Positions 44,455 to 53,174 of a stretch of 64,000 nt of DNA are shown here, one piece after another (within the stretch, counting starts at the first letter, position 1; each line of letters starts with the position of its first letter). Source of the stretch: Lachnospiraceae bacterium. Lineage in GTDB: Bacteria; Bacillota; Clostridia; Lachnospirales; Lachnospiraceae. The translations under genes and the position numbers were made by a program. The DNA lies in NCBI GenBank assembly GCA_910573755.1, contig CAJTBO010000006.1:62001-126000 (forward strand), in the 5' to 3' direction. Below the pieces are notes generated by a model. That model was not told where the DNA came from, searched no databases, and saw nothing but the letters and a program-made list of their open reading frames with translations.

Positions 44455-45834
44455 TCACACAAAATGAAATCCGTCACTGAGTTCCTTCACCATGCGCATA
44501 TCGTTGACGCATGCCATCTTCTTTCCGTGAATGACGATATTCTCAAAATACAGATCATGGGGCCTGTACACTTCGTTCTTCATTTCAAACCCCCGGACGA
44601 TGGAAACCGGAAACATCCCCTCCGTGATCTCTATATTTTTAAAACGGATGTCACAGATCATTCCTCTGCTTCTGTCTCTGGAATACTTGGAATCCAGTGT
44701 TTTAATATCAATAAATTTCTCCTGCGCATCCTCGATGCGGATATCCTCGTAATGGATATCATGTACAAAAGCCCGATCCGCATTGTGGATCGTCAGTACG
44801 CCGCCTGACTGGTTGCCCTCATATTCGCAGTGAAGGATTTCACAGCGCCGGAACACCACGTCGGAAATCTCATCGCATCTGGTCTCATACCCGATCTCCA
44901 GCACATTTCCGAATTCCGCGTTCCAGAACAGACAGTCCTCCACCAGGATATGTTTTACATCCGCACAGCCGGAAGGATCCTGAAACTCCTCCGCCTTGAC
45001 GGAGATGCAGTCATCGTTCGCCCTGACAAAGCAGTTCCGCACCGTCACATCTTTACAACCGACGATATCGATGCCGTCCCCTGTGATCACCTTTCCCAGC
45101 ACATTGATGTCATCGATCCTCACATCTTCACATGCCGTCGGCACAACATGCCAGCTTCCTCCGTCCAGCAGCGTAATCCCCCGGATCTCAATGTCTTTTC
45201 CGAGTATTGTGACAAGCATCTGCTCTGCGCCGTTTTCATTCCATTTATGCCAGTTACCGCCGTAAAGGATTCCGTTTCCGACAATCCGGATATGATCTGC
45301 CATCCGGGACCATATCCTTCCGCTGACCACGGCTCCCTCCTCTATGTAGACCACGTCTCCCGTTTTCAGTTCCAGTGTATCGATATTGTATACACTTCCT
45401 TTTTGGAACTCATAGGATGTATTTCCGGGCCGTTCCACCCTTTCCGTCTGCAGAAGATAAAGCGGACATAAAAGATCATCGTCAATCTCCAAAACCACCC
45501 GTTTCCCTGCCGGAAGCCGGAACTTCAGTACCTGATTATCCTTTTCAAAAGAAATGCCGGCAAAGGACGGACGGATTTTTGCCGTCTCGAATTCATCCAG
45601 AACAGTTACCTCCACGTCCCGTATCTGCTCTTCTCTGTCATATACCAATACCGCAAAATGAAAAAACTCATTTCCGAAAACATCTGCCCGTTTTCCGTCA
45701 ACCCGGACTTTATACAGCGGTGAGATCCCCAGATCATCCACATGCTCCAGTTCATACAAAGGCGCATGTTTTACCTGCCTTGGTATATATTCCTGTTTAT
45801 CCGCCATCACCTTTTTTCTTATCGTTTCCCTCAT
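44455..45834 (-). CDS. GH28-like right-handed beta-helix glycoside hydrolase
   Basis: Cytoplasmic enzyme (459 aa, no signal peptide). About 130 N-terminal residues form a beta-rich domain (LYKVRVDGKRADVFGNEFF). A parallel beta-helix follows, with GH28-type motifs GDGIDIVGC and RANDDCISVKA supplying the expected Asp residues. The GHG motif of classical polygalacturonases is not seen; FGNVLEIGYE stands in its place, so substrate and mechanism may differ. The frame runs to 45996, but that part is the operator array; the ATG at 45834 has GAGGG at four bases, and 45807 is an alternative. It is the first gene of the operon. Confidence 0.8.
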   Translation of the reverse strand: MRETIRKKVMADKQEYIPRQVKHAPLYELEHVDDLGISPLYKVRVDGKRADVFGNEFFHFAVLVYDREEQIRDVEVTVLDEFETAKIRPSFAGISFEKDNQVLKFRLPAGKRVVLEIDDDLLCPLYLLQTERVERPGNTSYEFQKGSVYNIDTLELKTGDVVYIEEGAVVSGRIWSRMADHIRIVGNGILYGGNWHKWNENGAEQMLVTILGKDIEIRGITLLDGGSWHVVPTACEDVRIDDINVLGKVITGDGIDIVGCKDVTVRNCFVRANDDCISVKAEEFQDPSGCADVKHILVEDCLFWNAEFGNVLEIGYETRCDEISDVVFRRCEILHCEYEGNQSGGVLTIHNADRAFVHDIHYEDIRIEDAQEKFIDIKTLDSKYSRDRSRGMICDIRFKNIEITEGMFPVSIVRGFEMKNEVYRPHDLYFENIVIHGKKMACVNDMRMVKELSDGFHFV

Positions 45835-45958
45835 TTGTCCCTCATCCTTTTGTCCGGTTCGCCGGACTCCCGCGCCGGAACGCAGCATCAGCAGCCCCAT
45901 TCCCCGATCGCGGAATAATCCTCCCGCCATATTGTATTGTGATATTCCCTCAGCATCC

Positions 45959-45994
45959 GGTAACGGTTCCGGTATCGCTTCCGGTAACGTTACC
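45959..45994 (-). promoter_or_regulatory. Triple 12-bp LacI-type operator array (GH28 operon)
   Basis: Three abutting pseudo-palindromic 12-mers with central CG: GGTAACGGTTCC at 45959, GGTATCGCTTCC at 45971 and GGTAACGTTACC at 45983 (perfect palindrome). The array starts 15 bp after the -10 box, so a bound repressor would block early elongation. The layout matches the array at 61292-61327. Confidence 0.7.
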
Positions 45995-46009
45995 AATCCG
46001 CTGTAAATT

Positions 46010-46038
46010 AATTTACCACACTATTCTTCATTTGGCAA
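46010..46038 (-). promoter_or_regulatory. Promoter of the GH28-importer operon
   Basis: TTGCCA (46033-46038), 17 bp, TAAATT (46010-46015) on the minus strand. The transcript would start near 46003 and carry a leader of about 170 nt that includes the operator array. Confidence 0.6.
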
Positions 46039-46350
46039 TACCCGTTTCATAATTTTGTGGATTATGGCAAATTCCATACCTTTGCTTTGTATAAAATCAC
46101 CAATCATCCGCTCAACGCCCAGGAAGTCTGCCCGGCGCCGCTCCTGCAATTCTTCCATCCCCAGCGGCCGCCCGGCGTTTTCTGCAGATTTTCCATAATT
46201 GGGGCTTGCATTCATGACGGATCTGAATTATGATAAAAAACATTATCAGCCAAACCATTTACCTCAGCATCAAACAGGCAGCACCGGATCCGATATTACC
46301 GGGTGACTTATCCCGTCCGCAATATTTTTAAAAAGAGGAGAAATACTGAC
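46039..46350. other. Intergenic region between divergent GH28 and GH43 units
   Basis: It must hold the promoter of the GH43 gene, but no convincing -35/-10 pair was recognised. A 64-codon minus-strand frame (46021-46215) overlaps the GH28 promoter, has no ribosome site and is not accepted as a gene. Confidence 0.4.
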
Positions 46351-47973
46351 ATGAAAATCAAAAATCCAATTTTAAAGGGATTCCACCCCGATCCCAGTAT
46401 CATCAGGGTAAACGATACATACTATATTGCTTCCTCCACCTTCGAGTGGTGGCCGGGGGTGCGCATCCATGAGTCGAAGGATCTGGTGAACTGGCATCTG
46501 CTGACCTGTCCTTTGTCGGAAAAGCGCCTGCTGGATATGACGGGTGATCCCGATTCCGGCGGGATCTGGGCGCCGGATCTGTCCTATCACAACGGCACTT
46601 TCTATCTGGTATATACGGACGCAAAGGTCACAAACGGCGCCTTTAAAGACTGCGTCAATTATCTGACCACCGCAAAGGACATCTGCGGCCCCTGGTCAGA
46701 TCCCGTCACCTTAAATACCGCGGGATTTGACGCCTCCCTTTTTCACGACGACGACGGCAGAAAATATCTGGTGAACCAGTACTGGGATCCAAGGCCTTAC
46801 CACCACCCTTTTTACGGTGTCATGTGCACCGAGTTTTCGGAGGAAAAAGGCACCCTTGTGGGAGAACCACGGGTCATCTATAAAGGCACTGAGGACCGGC
46901 TCACGGAAGGCCCTCACCTGTACAAGATAAACGGCTGGTATTATTTGTTTGTGGCACAGGGCGGGACCGGATATGCCCATCAGGCGAGAGCCGCAAGGGC
47001 AAAGTCCCTTTCAGACACCTTTGAGACCCAGCCGGGCGGCCCGCTCCTCACCACACTGGACGCCCCCTATCACTCGTTCCAGAAGGCAGGGCACGGCTGC
47101 CTTGTACAGACGCCGGAAGGGGAATGGTACTTTGCGCATCTGATGGCAAGACCGCTGCACCATGATACGGAGTCCATACTTGAGCCAAAGGGCTGGTGTC
47201 CCCTCGGAAGAGAGACCGGTATCCAGAAACTGTTCTGGGATGAAGACGGCTGGCCCCATATCGCCGGCGGGCACAACGGCCTTGTCGATGTGGAAGCGCC
47301 TCTCGGCGCGGTGGAACATAAATGGGAACCGGATCATCCCGAGAAGGATGATTTTGATAAAGATACGCTGAATATCCATTTCCAAAGCCTCAGGACGCCT
47401 CTTGCCGGGGATGTATGTTCTTTAACGGACCGTCCCGGACATCTGAGATTATACGGACATTTCTCACTGGCGTCCACCTATACGCAGGCGCATATCGCCC
47501 GCAGATGGCAGAGTTTTTATTTTGAAGCGGAAGTGAAAATGGCATATGAACCGAAATCCTTCCAGCAGTTTGCGGGACTTACCTGCTATTACAGCACCCG
47601 GAGCTGGTCCTGCATAGAAATGACCTGGCATGAAACCTACGGACGGGTCATCGATGTGGTAAGTACCGACCTCGACAGAACCGAGAGTGTTTACGAGGAG
47701 CACCCCGTACCGGTTCCGGCGGATGCGGCGTATGTCTATTTCAAGGTAAAGGTTCAGGGCATCCGGTATCAGTATTTCTATTCCTTTGACGGAAAAACCT
47801 GGACTGCCGTACCCAAAGTGTTTGATTCCGCAAAGCTCTCCGACGAGTATCTTACAGCCGCTTACGGCGTGGCTTTCACCGGCGCCTTCGTCGGCATGAT
47901 GAGCGTTGACGGGCTCGGAACAAAGATACCTGCGGATTTTGATTACTTCTGTTACAGGGAATGCGCCGAATGA
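46351..47973 (+). CDS. GH43 beta-xylosidase / alpha-L-arabinofuranosidase, paralogue 2
   Basis: Intracellular exo-glycosidase (540 aa), paralogue of 1847-3487 with an identical first 16 residues. Presumed catalytic residues D14, D127 (FDASLF) and E186 (LTEGPHL) fall at the canonical positions. The C-terminal beta-sandwich starts near residue 330 (KDDFDKDTLNIHFQSLR) and ends FDYFCYRECAE. AGAGGAG precedes the ATG at 46351; the frame extends to 46303 without support. It is a single gene, not next to an importer of its own strand, and ends at a strong palindrome. Confidence 0.93.
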   Translation: MKIKNPILKGFHPDPSIIRVNDTYYIASSTFEWWPGVRIHESKDLVNWHLLTCPLSEKRLLDMTGDPDSGGIWAPDLSYHNGTFYLVYTDAKVTNGAFKDCVNYLTTAKDICGPWSDPVTLNTAGFDASLFHDDDGRKYLVNQYWDPRPYHHPFYGVMCTEFSEEKGTLVGEPRVIYKGTEDRLTEGPHLYKINGWYYLFVAQGGTGYAHQARAARAKSLSDTFETQPGGPLLTTLDAPYHSFQKAGHGCLVQTPEGEWYFAHLMARPLHHDTESILEPKGWCPLGRETGIQKLFWDEDGWPHIAGGHNGLVDVEAPLGAVEHKWEPDHPEKDDFDKDTLNIHFQSLRTPLAGDVCSLTDRPGHLRLYGHFSLASTYTQAHIARRWQSFYFEAEVKMAYEPKSFQQFAGLTCYYSTRSWSCIEMTWHETYGRVIDVVSTDLDRTESVYEEHPVPVPADAAYVYFKVKVQGIRYQYFYSFDGKTWTAVPKVFDSAKLSDEYLTAAYGVAFTGAFVGMMSVDGLGTKIPADFDYFCYRECAE

Positions 47974-47997
47974 TCACGGTTTGATCACTGTTATTTA

Positions 47998-48043
47998 GAT
48001 GATAATGCCGGCATGTCATTTATTGACAGCCGGCATTATCATC
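47998..48043. terminator. Bidirectional hairpin between convergent GH43 and ArAE genes
   Basis: A perfect 15-bp inverted repeat (GATGATAATGCCGGC, 47998-48012, against 48029-48043), extended inward by TGTCA/TGACA. It lies between two convergent stops and is probably a shared terminator, though T-runs are interrupted. Confidence 0.7.
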
Positions 48044-48111
48044 ATTATCACCGTTATTTTATTCTAAATGACATATGTGTCATTACTGTAATTCTCTGCA
48101 GCGATCCCGCT

Positions 48112-49122
48112 TTACCAGTATTCTTTCTTCTGCTTCTCGCTGATATTTTCCACAAACCGCATCTTATATTTCAAAAACTCCTCTATATCCATCATAATAT
48201 GGTACAACAGCGCACGGCTCTCAAATTCCTCCTGTTCTCTGGGCAGTTCTTCCTTTTTCATATCTTCAATAACCTGCAGCAGATTTTTCATTTCACTCTC
48301 CGCCGTGTTTTTTTCCGAGAGCTGCTCCGCCATATAACGCAGATACTCCGCCGTGATCTTTGCCTGCTTTGGCATGGTCCGTATATTCTTCATCTCATAA
48401 TGCAGGCTTTCGAGCAGTTTGCACTGATTCATGCGCATAATAAAATAATCAATATAATACTGATGGTGCGCCTTAAAGGAATTACTCTTGTATTCCCTTG
48501 CCTCCTCGATGATATCCCCGAGCCTCTCCTCCAGCATGGGGATATCATCCCAGACATTCCGTTCCGCCTGCCTCTCCATCAGGTAGTCCGCCATCCCCCG
48601 AAGAATATCCTGCAGGGTCTTTTCCACAAAACGCATACCCTTTATGATATGTTTCTTCTGTTTGTTATTCAGATAAAACATATTCAGCAGAAAGGCGATC
48701 GACACACCGATCAGCACCAGCATAAACTCGTTATAGAGAAAACCCGCGCTGAAGTCCTTCTCCATCATATAATGCGCCGCAATAACGCCGTTGACCGACA
48801 GCGTTGACTGCCATCCCGCCATCGCCGCCTGAAACACGATCACGAAGACCACCATGCCGTAAGCCACCCATGTACTGTATGCATGGGAGATCAGCAGCAT
48901 TGCCATCAATGCGGTAAAAGCAAAAGTTCCAAGCCGTATAAAGGTAAACTTTACAGTCTCCCATTTTGTCCCCAAAAGCGATAAGAGCGTCACAGTTCCC
49001 GCCGAAACCGCAAACTCCAGATGTAAAAGGCTCGCGATATAGATGGCAAAAGCGCTTCCGACCGCAACCTTCAGCGCCAGAAGCAGATTCTTTTCTATTT
49101 TCCTTCTCGTTTTAATACTCAT
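48112..49122 (-). CDS. ArAE/FUSC-family membrane protein, copy 1
   Basis: Aromatic acid exporter family member 1-like protein (DUF939 type, 336 aa). The first 145 residues hold several membrane spans (LLALKVAVGSAFAIYIASLL, later VAYGMVVFVIVFQAAMAGW). The last 180 form a helical cytoplasmic domain with the conserved ESRALLYHIMMDIEEFLKYK near the end. GGGGGAGGG precedes the ATG. It is a tandem duplicate of the next gene. Transport substrate is not established for this family. Confidence 0.85.
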   Translation of the reverse strand: MSIKTRRKIEKNLLLALKVAVGSAFAIYIASLLHLEFAVSAGTVTLLSLLGTKWETVKFTFIRLGTFAFTALMAMLLISHAYSTWVAYGMVVFVIVFQAAMAGWQSTLSVNGVIAAHYMMEKDFSAGFLYNEFMLVLIGVSIAFLLNMFYLNNKQKKHIIKGMRFVEKTLQDILRGMADYLMERQAERNVWDDIPMLEERLGDIIEEAREYKSNSFKAHHQYYIDYFIMRMNQCKLLESLHYEMKNIRTMPKQAKITAEYLRYMAEQLSEKNTAESEMKNLLQVIEDMKKEELPREQEEFESRALLYHIMMDIEEFLKYKMRFVENISEKQKKEYW

Positions 49123-49226
49123 TGTTCACCCTCCCCCTTCAACCGGATGCTGCCTGTCATCTTTTGTCGTTATGATACATCTTAGCCCTTTTCGGCGGGT
49201 TTTACAATGAGTTTTTTTACCGCTTC

Positions 49227-50252
49227 TTACTCCCAGTACTCCTTTCTCTGCCTCTCGCCGAGGCCTTCCACGAACGCCTGTTTGTATTTCAGGAACTCCT
49301 CCAGATCCATTAAAATATGGTACAGCAGCGCGCGGCTCTCAAACTCCTCCCGGGATTCCGGCAGTTCCTCCTTTTCCATCTCCGCAAAAATCTCATTCAG
49401 CCTTACCATCTGTTTTTCCGGTACATTTTTCTCTACTACATAATCCGCCAGATAACGGATATAATCCGCTATGACCCTCGCCTGCTTCGGCATGCTGCGC
49501 ATCTTTCTCATCTCATAGTGCAGGCTGTCCAGCATACGGCACTGGTCAAGGCGCATTTCAAAATAGTCCAGATAGTAATCATGATGGGACTCAAAGGTAT
49601 TATCCTGATATTCCCTCGCCTCTTCCATCAGTTCCCGCAGTTTGCCCTCCAGCAGCGTGATATCCACCCAGACGCTTCGGCTCCTCTGCTCCTTCATCTG
49701 TTCCCCCATCAGATATCCCGCCACCTCCCGCAGGTCAGCCTGCATGGCGGTCTCCACATAGCGGATCCCTTCCATCAGATCCTTTTTCTGGCTCTTGTTC
49801 AGATGGAACAGATTCAGCACGATAGCGATCACAACGCCGATAAACACCAGCATAAACTCATTGAAAAGAAACGCCGGCGCAAAATCCTGCCTCGTCATAT
49901 AGTGGGCGGTAATGATCGCGTTGACCGACAGCGTGGCGCGCCATCCCATCAGATTCGTAAGAAAAACAAGGAGAAAGACAATGACCCCGTAGGCGATCCA
50001 CTCGCTGTGCATCCGGGGCATGATCAGAAAGATCAGCATCACCGTGAGGAAAAAAGTCCCCAGCCTGACCAGGGAAAACTTTACGGTCTCCCACTTTGTC
50101 CCCAGAAGCGATAACAGCGTCACCGTCCCCGCGGAAACCGCGTATTCCAGCTCAAGCGCCTCCGCTATATAGATGGCAATCCCGCAGCCGACAGCGATCT
50201 TTACCGCCAGAAGCACTGTTTTTTTCAGCTTTCTTTTCATCTCCGCACTCAT
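49227..50252 (-). CDS. ArAE/FUSC-family membrane protein, copy 2
   Basis: Paralogue of copy 1 (341 aa) with the same layout: membrane half (AVSAGTVTLLSLLGTKWETV is shared) and helical C-terminal half ending ESRALLYHILMDLEEFLKYK. It lies upstream of copy 1 in the same direction with a 104-bp gap, so they are probably co-transcribed and may form a hetero-oligomer (inference). GGGGG precedes the ATG. Confidence 0.85.
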   Translation of the reverse strand: MSAEMKRKLKKTVLLAVKIAVGCGIAIYIAEALELEYAVSAGTVTLLSLLGTKWETVKFSLVRLGTFFLTVMLIFLIMPRMHSEWIAYGVIVFLLVFLTNLMGWRATLSVNAIITAHYMTRQDFAPAFLFNEFMLVFIGVVIAIVLNLFHLNKSQKKDLMEGIRYVETAMQADLREVAGYLMGEQMKEQRSRSVWVDITLLEGKLRELMEEAREYQDNTFESHHDYYLDYFEMRLDQCRMLDSLHYEMRKMRSMPKQARVIADYIRYLADYVVEKNVPEKQMVRLNEIFAEMEKEELPESREEFESRALLYHILMDLEEFLKYKQAFVEGLGERQRKEYWE

Positions 50253-50433
50253 GGCATAACCCCCTTATAACATTATTCCCGTTTTCATAATGATACCGGT
50301 TTTTGCAGGGTTTCACAACCATATTTTCGGATAAAACCTCTCGATGATCTGTGACGGTATGCTGCGCCTCTGCAAAGCGAGCGGCATCCTTTCCATGCCG
50401 ATTAATGGATCGGTTGAATCAAAAAGGCTCGAA

Positions 50434-50462
50434 TGTTAACCATTTCATTTTTATGGTTGACA
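50434..50462 (+). promoter_or_regulatory. BirA operator upstream of bioY
   Basis: TGTTAACC (50434-50441), 13 bp, GGTTGACA (50455-50462) matches the Firmicute BirA box in both half-sites and spacing. Biotinoyl-AMP-bound BirA would repress bioY. Confidence 0.85.
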
Positions 50463-50485
50463 AATCACCCTGCCGATGATACGAT
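50457..50485 (+). promoter_or_regulatory. bioY promoter
   Basis: TTGACA (50457-50462), 17 bp, TACGAT (50480-50485). The -35 box lies inside the right half of the BirA box, so repression would be by direct occlusion. The leader to the bioY start is about 110 nt. Confidence 0.8.
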
Positions 50486-50604
50486 ATTCTGGATCAAAAA
50501 ATACAAAGTTATGTGTCTGCATGATATGGCAGGGAAAGCGACACGAAAAATAAGCTTCCCCACTTACATAAAACCCGCAGGCCCGGAAAGGACAGGAACA
50601 TCCT

Positions 50605-51213
50605 ATGAATACAAAAGCAACCACCCCCGTACAAAACGCAAAAGTACGGACAAACGAGAAAAGAAAAACCTATGACATGGCATACATAGCGGTCTTTACG
50701 GTACTCATTGCCATCTGTTCATGGATCTCCATTCCCATGACGGTTCCCTTTACCCTTCAGACCTTTGCCGTATTTTTATCCGTCTCCATACTCGGCGGAA
50801 GGCGCGGCACGATGGCGGTACTCGTCTATGTTCTGCTGGGTGCTGTCGGTATTCCCGTATTTGCAGGATTTACCGGCGGGCCCGGCATCATCCTGAACAC
50901 CACCGGCGGGTATATTATCGGCTTTATCCTCTCCGCCCTGGTCATGTGGCTGACGGAAAGCCTGTTCGGCAAAAAACTCCCGGTTCAGATACTGTCTATG
51001 GTGCTCGGATTACTTGCATGTTATGCGGTCGGCACTGTTTGGTTTATGTTTGTCTATATGAGACAGACCGGCGCTGTCGGGCTGGGAACGGTGCTCGGCT
51101 GGTGCGTCATCCCCTTTATCATTCCCGACGCGGTCAAGATTGCGCTGGCTCTCATGCTCGGCAATACCCTGCGCAGGCCTTTGTCAAAAATCATGAACAA
51201 TGCACAGGGCTAA
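50605..51213 (+). CDS. bioY: Biotin ECF transporter S component BioY
   Basis: Six-span membrane protein (202 aa) that binds biotin and docks to a shared ECF module. Family motifs are FTLQTFAVFLSVSILGGRRG, GAVGIPVFAGFTGGPGI and TGGYIIGF. An AGGACAG site lies upstream; internal starts at codon 24 (MAYIAVF) are possible, but length and site favour 50605. BirA control confirms the biotin role. It is followed by a DUF1284 gene after 116 bp. Confidence 0.94.
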   Translation: MNTKATTPVQNAKVRTNEKRKTYDMAYIAVFTVLIAICSWISIPMTVPFTLQTFAVFLSVSILGGRRGTMAVLVYVLLGAVGIPVFAGFTGGPGIILNTTGGYIIGFILSALVMWLTESLFGKKLPVQILSMVLGLLACYAVGTVWFMFVYMRQTGAVGLGTVLGWCVIPFIIPDAVKIALALMLGNTLRRPLSKIMNNAQG

Positions 51214-51329
51214 GCGCAGTGCCCCAAAAAGCGTTATATCATACGCAGCCGTCTATTCAATTGCGGATATCATTTACCGGACATACTCCCGGGGATATCT
51301 GTACCGGAAAAGAGAGGAGACACAACAAA

Positions 51330-51695
51330 ATGATATACAGGATCAGAGCACATCACGGCATGTGCTTTTCCTTTTTTCAGGGAAAGGGCTACAGCGGTGA
51401 GTTTACCGAAAACATGTGGAAGATGAAAGAAAAATTAAGTGAAAATCCCGAAGTGATACTGCTTTGCGGGGCCGACGACGTATGCGCACGCTGTCCCAAT
51501 AATCTGTCCGGAAAATGCAGTTCGGCAGACAAAGTCGAAAACTATGACCGTCAGGTACTTGCCTGCTGCGGCCTGCGCGAAGGAGACAAGGTAAGGTGGG
51601 ATGATTTTGTCCGGGCTGTACAGGCCCATATTCTGTCTCCCGGAAAGCGTCCGGACATCTGCGGCGGCTGCCAATGGGACAACCTGTGCCGTTAG
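51330..51695 (+). CDS. DUF1284 family Cys-rich protein
   Basis: Small soluble protein (121 aa) with the DUF1284 opening IRAHHGMCFSFFQGKGYS and ten or so Cys. These include LCGADDVCARCPNNLSGKC and the C-terminal CGGCQWDNLC, which look like metal or Fe-S ligands. The ATG at 51330 follows AGAGGAGA. It is probably co-transcribed with bioY. The molecular function of the family is not known. Confidence 0.85.
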   Translation: MIYRIRAHHGMCFSFFQGKGYSGEFTENMWKMKEKLSENPEVILLCGADDVCARCPNNLSGKCSSADKVENYDRQVLACCGLREGDKVRWDDFVRAVQAHILSPGKRPDICGGCQWDNLCR

Positions 51696-51842
51696 CCGCC
51701 ACTACCACCAATAGTGACGGCCGATGCTGTAAAGCATTGATCTGGTTGTTATTTGAGGGTAGCCGCTTCTCTGGCTTTCCCTTTTCTCAATATACCAAAC
51801 AAAATAATAAGGTTCAAGACATTTTAATGATCTTCCTATAAC
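51696..51842. other. Gap between convergent DUF1284 and VanY genes
   Basis: A hairpin (GCCGCCACTA with TAGTGACGGC, one mismatch) directly overlaps the DUF1284 stop region. No T-run follows, so its role as terminator is uncertain. Nothing else is seen. Confidence 0.4.
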
Positions 51843-53090
51843 CTATGACTCCAGCACCTGATAAAATTCCTCCAGCGTCCATCCCTTCTGTGTCAGGTAA
51901 GCCGCCGCTTCTTTTCCCACATAGCGGAAATGCCAGGGTTCATAACCGATACCGGTGATCTCTTCTTTCTCCTCCGGATACCGCAGAATAAATCCGTACT
52001 CATGACAGTGCTGCACAAGCCACCGGTTTCCCGGCTCACTCTTCTGGCTCTCGTCCATGATTGTGTTGGTGGAACAGAGAATATCCAGCGCCAGTCCCGT
52101 CTCATGCTCGGACTGTCCTGCGGGCATCGTATATTCATGGGTTTTTTCCAGCGCCGCCTCGTAGGAATAGCCCTTTGCCATATACTTCTGAACATCCTCA
52201 TCCACCAGTCCCTGCTGATATTCCCTGTCCCGCCAGGCAGAAGCGATCCAAAACTGATACCCTTCCCGCCCCGCCGCCTCCAGCATGGCGCAGAGGTCCT
52301 CATAAAGAATATCCGCCGCCTCCAGCCTTCCCTTGCAGATACTGCGGAGCGCCGGCTGAGCGGATGCAGGCAGTTCATGCTCCTTATTTACCAGCAGCAG
52401 CAAAGACTCCCGCCCTGCATATAAATTCTGACACTCCTGTCGGATTTCCGGCGTGATCTCCTGAACAAACATGCCGTCTGGTCCCAGGCCGGCTTTCGCA
52501 TCGATATCCCCTTCGGCACAGGCTTCCTCCGAAACGATTTTACTGTCCGCGTTCCCCGCTTCCTCCGCATGCACTTTTCCGTCCCGCCCGAAGAAGAAGT
52601 GGATAATCATCCAACAGGTTGCAATAACCCCCGCCAGCAGAAAGTAAATACACAATCCTCTCAGGATTCTGCGCTGCATTCTTTTTCTGTTCTGTATGCG
52701 GGATCTTTTTCTGCCGTTTCCGGTCCGCCTTCTCTGCCCGCTGTATGCAGATTCCCTGCTTCTGCTCTCATACGCAGGTTCCCTGCGCGCCGTCCGCCTT
52801 CCGCCCGCGCCGCCATAAACCGGTTCCTTCCACGCTGTACGTCTTTCGCCCGCGCCGCCATAAACCGGTTCTTTCCACGCTGTACGTCTTTCGCCCGCGC
52901 CGCCATAAACCGGTTCTTTCCACGCTGTACGTCTTTCGCCGCCTGCGGATCTGCCGCTCCTTTCTTTTTCTCTTTTATCGTAAACCTGTTCTGTGTATCT
53001 CTCCGGTATCCGCCTTGCGGCATTACCCTCATACATCTCCGGATTGATCGCTCTTCCCATATTCCTGTCCTCATATGAATCCTGCGCCAT
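51843..53090 (-). CDS. VanY-type D-alanyl-D-alanine carboxypeptidase with repeat-rich cytoplasmic tail
   Basis: Type II membrane protein (415 aa). The first 140 residues are basic and cytoplasmic and hold three perfect 15-aa repeats GERRTAWKEPVYGGA plus a degenerate fourth. One span lies at about residues 144-168 (GLCIYFLLAGVIATCWMII). The extracellular VanY peptidase domain has the zinc motifs SEHETGLALD and EPWHFRYVG, so it should trim the terminal D-Ala of peptidoglycan stems. It follows the unknown 415-aa membrane protein by 84 bp and so belongs to the two-component operon. The repeat tail is not part of the VanY family. Confidence 0.9.
   Translation of the reverse strand: MAQDSYEDRNMGRAINPEMYEGNAARRIPERYTEQVYDKREKERSGRSAGGERRTAWKEPVYGGAGERRTAWKEPVYGGAGERRTAWKEPVYGGAGGRRTARREPAYESRSRESAYSGQRRRTGNGRKRSRIQNRKRMQRRILRGLCIYFLLAGVIATCWMIIHFFFGRDGKVHAEEAGNADSKIVSEEACAEGDIDAKAGLGPDGMFVQEITPEIRQECQNLYAGRESLLLLVNKEHELPASAQPALRSICKGRLEAADILYEDLCAMLEAAGREGYQFWIASAWRDREYQQGLVDEDVQKYMAKGYSYEAALEKTHEYTMPAGQSEHETGLALDILCSTNTIMDESQKSEPGNRWLVQHCHEYGFILRYPEEKEEITGIGYEPWHFRYVGKEAAAYLTQKGWTLEEFYQVLES
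52806..52940. repeat. Three 45-bp tandem repeats inside the VanY gene
   Basis: Units 52806-52850, 52851-52895 and 52896-52940 are nearly identical, and a fourth degenerate unit precedes them at 52761. They encode 15-aa repeats of the N-terminal tail and leave several frames open on both strands. Confidence 0.9.
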
Positions 53091-53174
53091 CTTTGATAAC
53101 GCGCCTCCAAAAATACCTTCATTCTATAGGACAAGAATATCTGCTCCATGTATCGGACTTTACGCAAACCTGCA

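Noticed and set aside
45835..45996. N-terminal extension of the GH28-like enzyme starting with TTG
   Set aside because: The extension translates the three-unit operator array and leader; ATG at 45834 is better placed.
46021..46215. 64-codon minus-strand frame upstream of the GH28 gene
   Set aside because: Overlaps the -35 box of the operon promoter, lacks a ribosome site and matches no family that I recognise.
50433..50675. 80-codon plus-strand frame before bioY
   Set aside because: It starts inside the BirA operator and covers promoter and leader; BioY in another frame is the real product.
52745..53078. Plus-strand frames opposite the VanY tail
   Set aside because: By-products of the 45-bp repeats; VanY on the minus strand has zinc motifs and correct topology.
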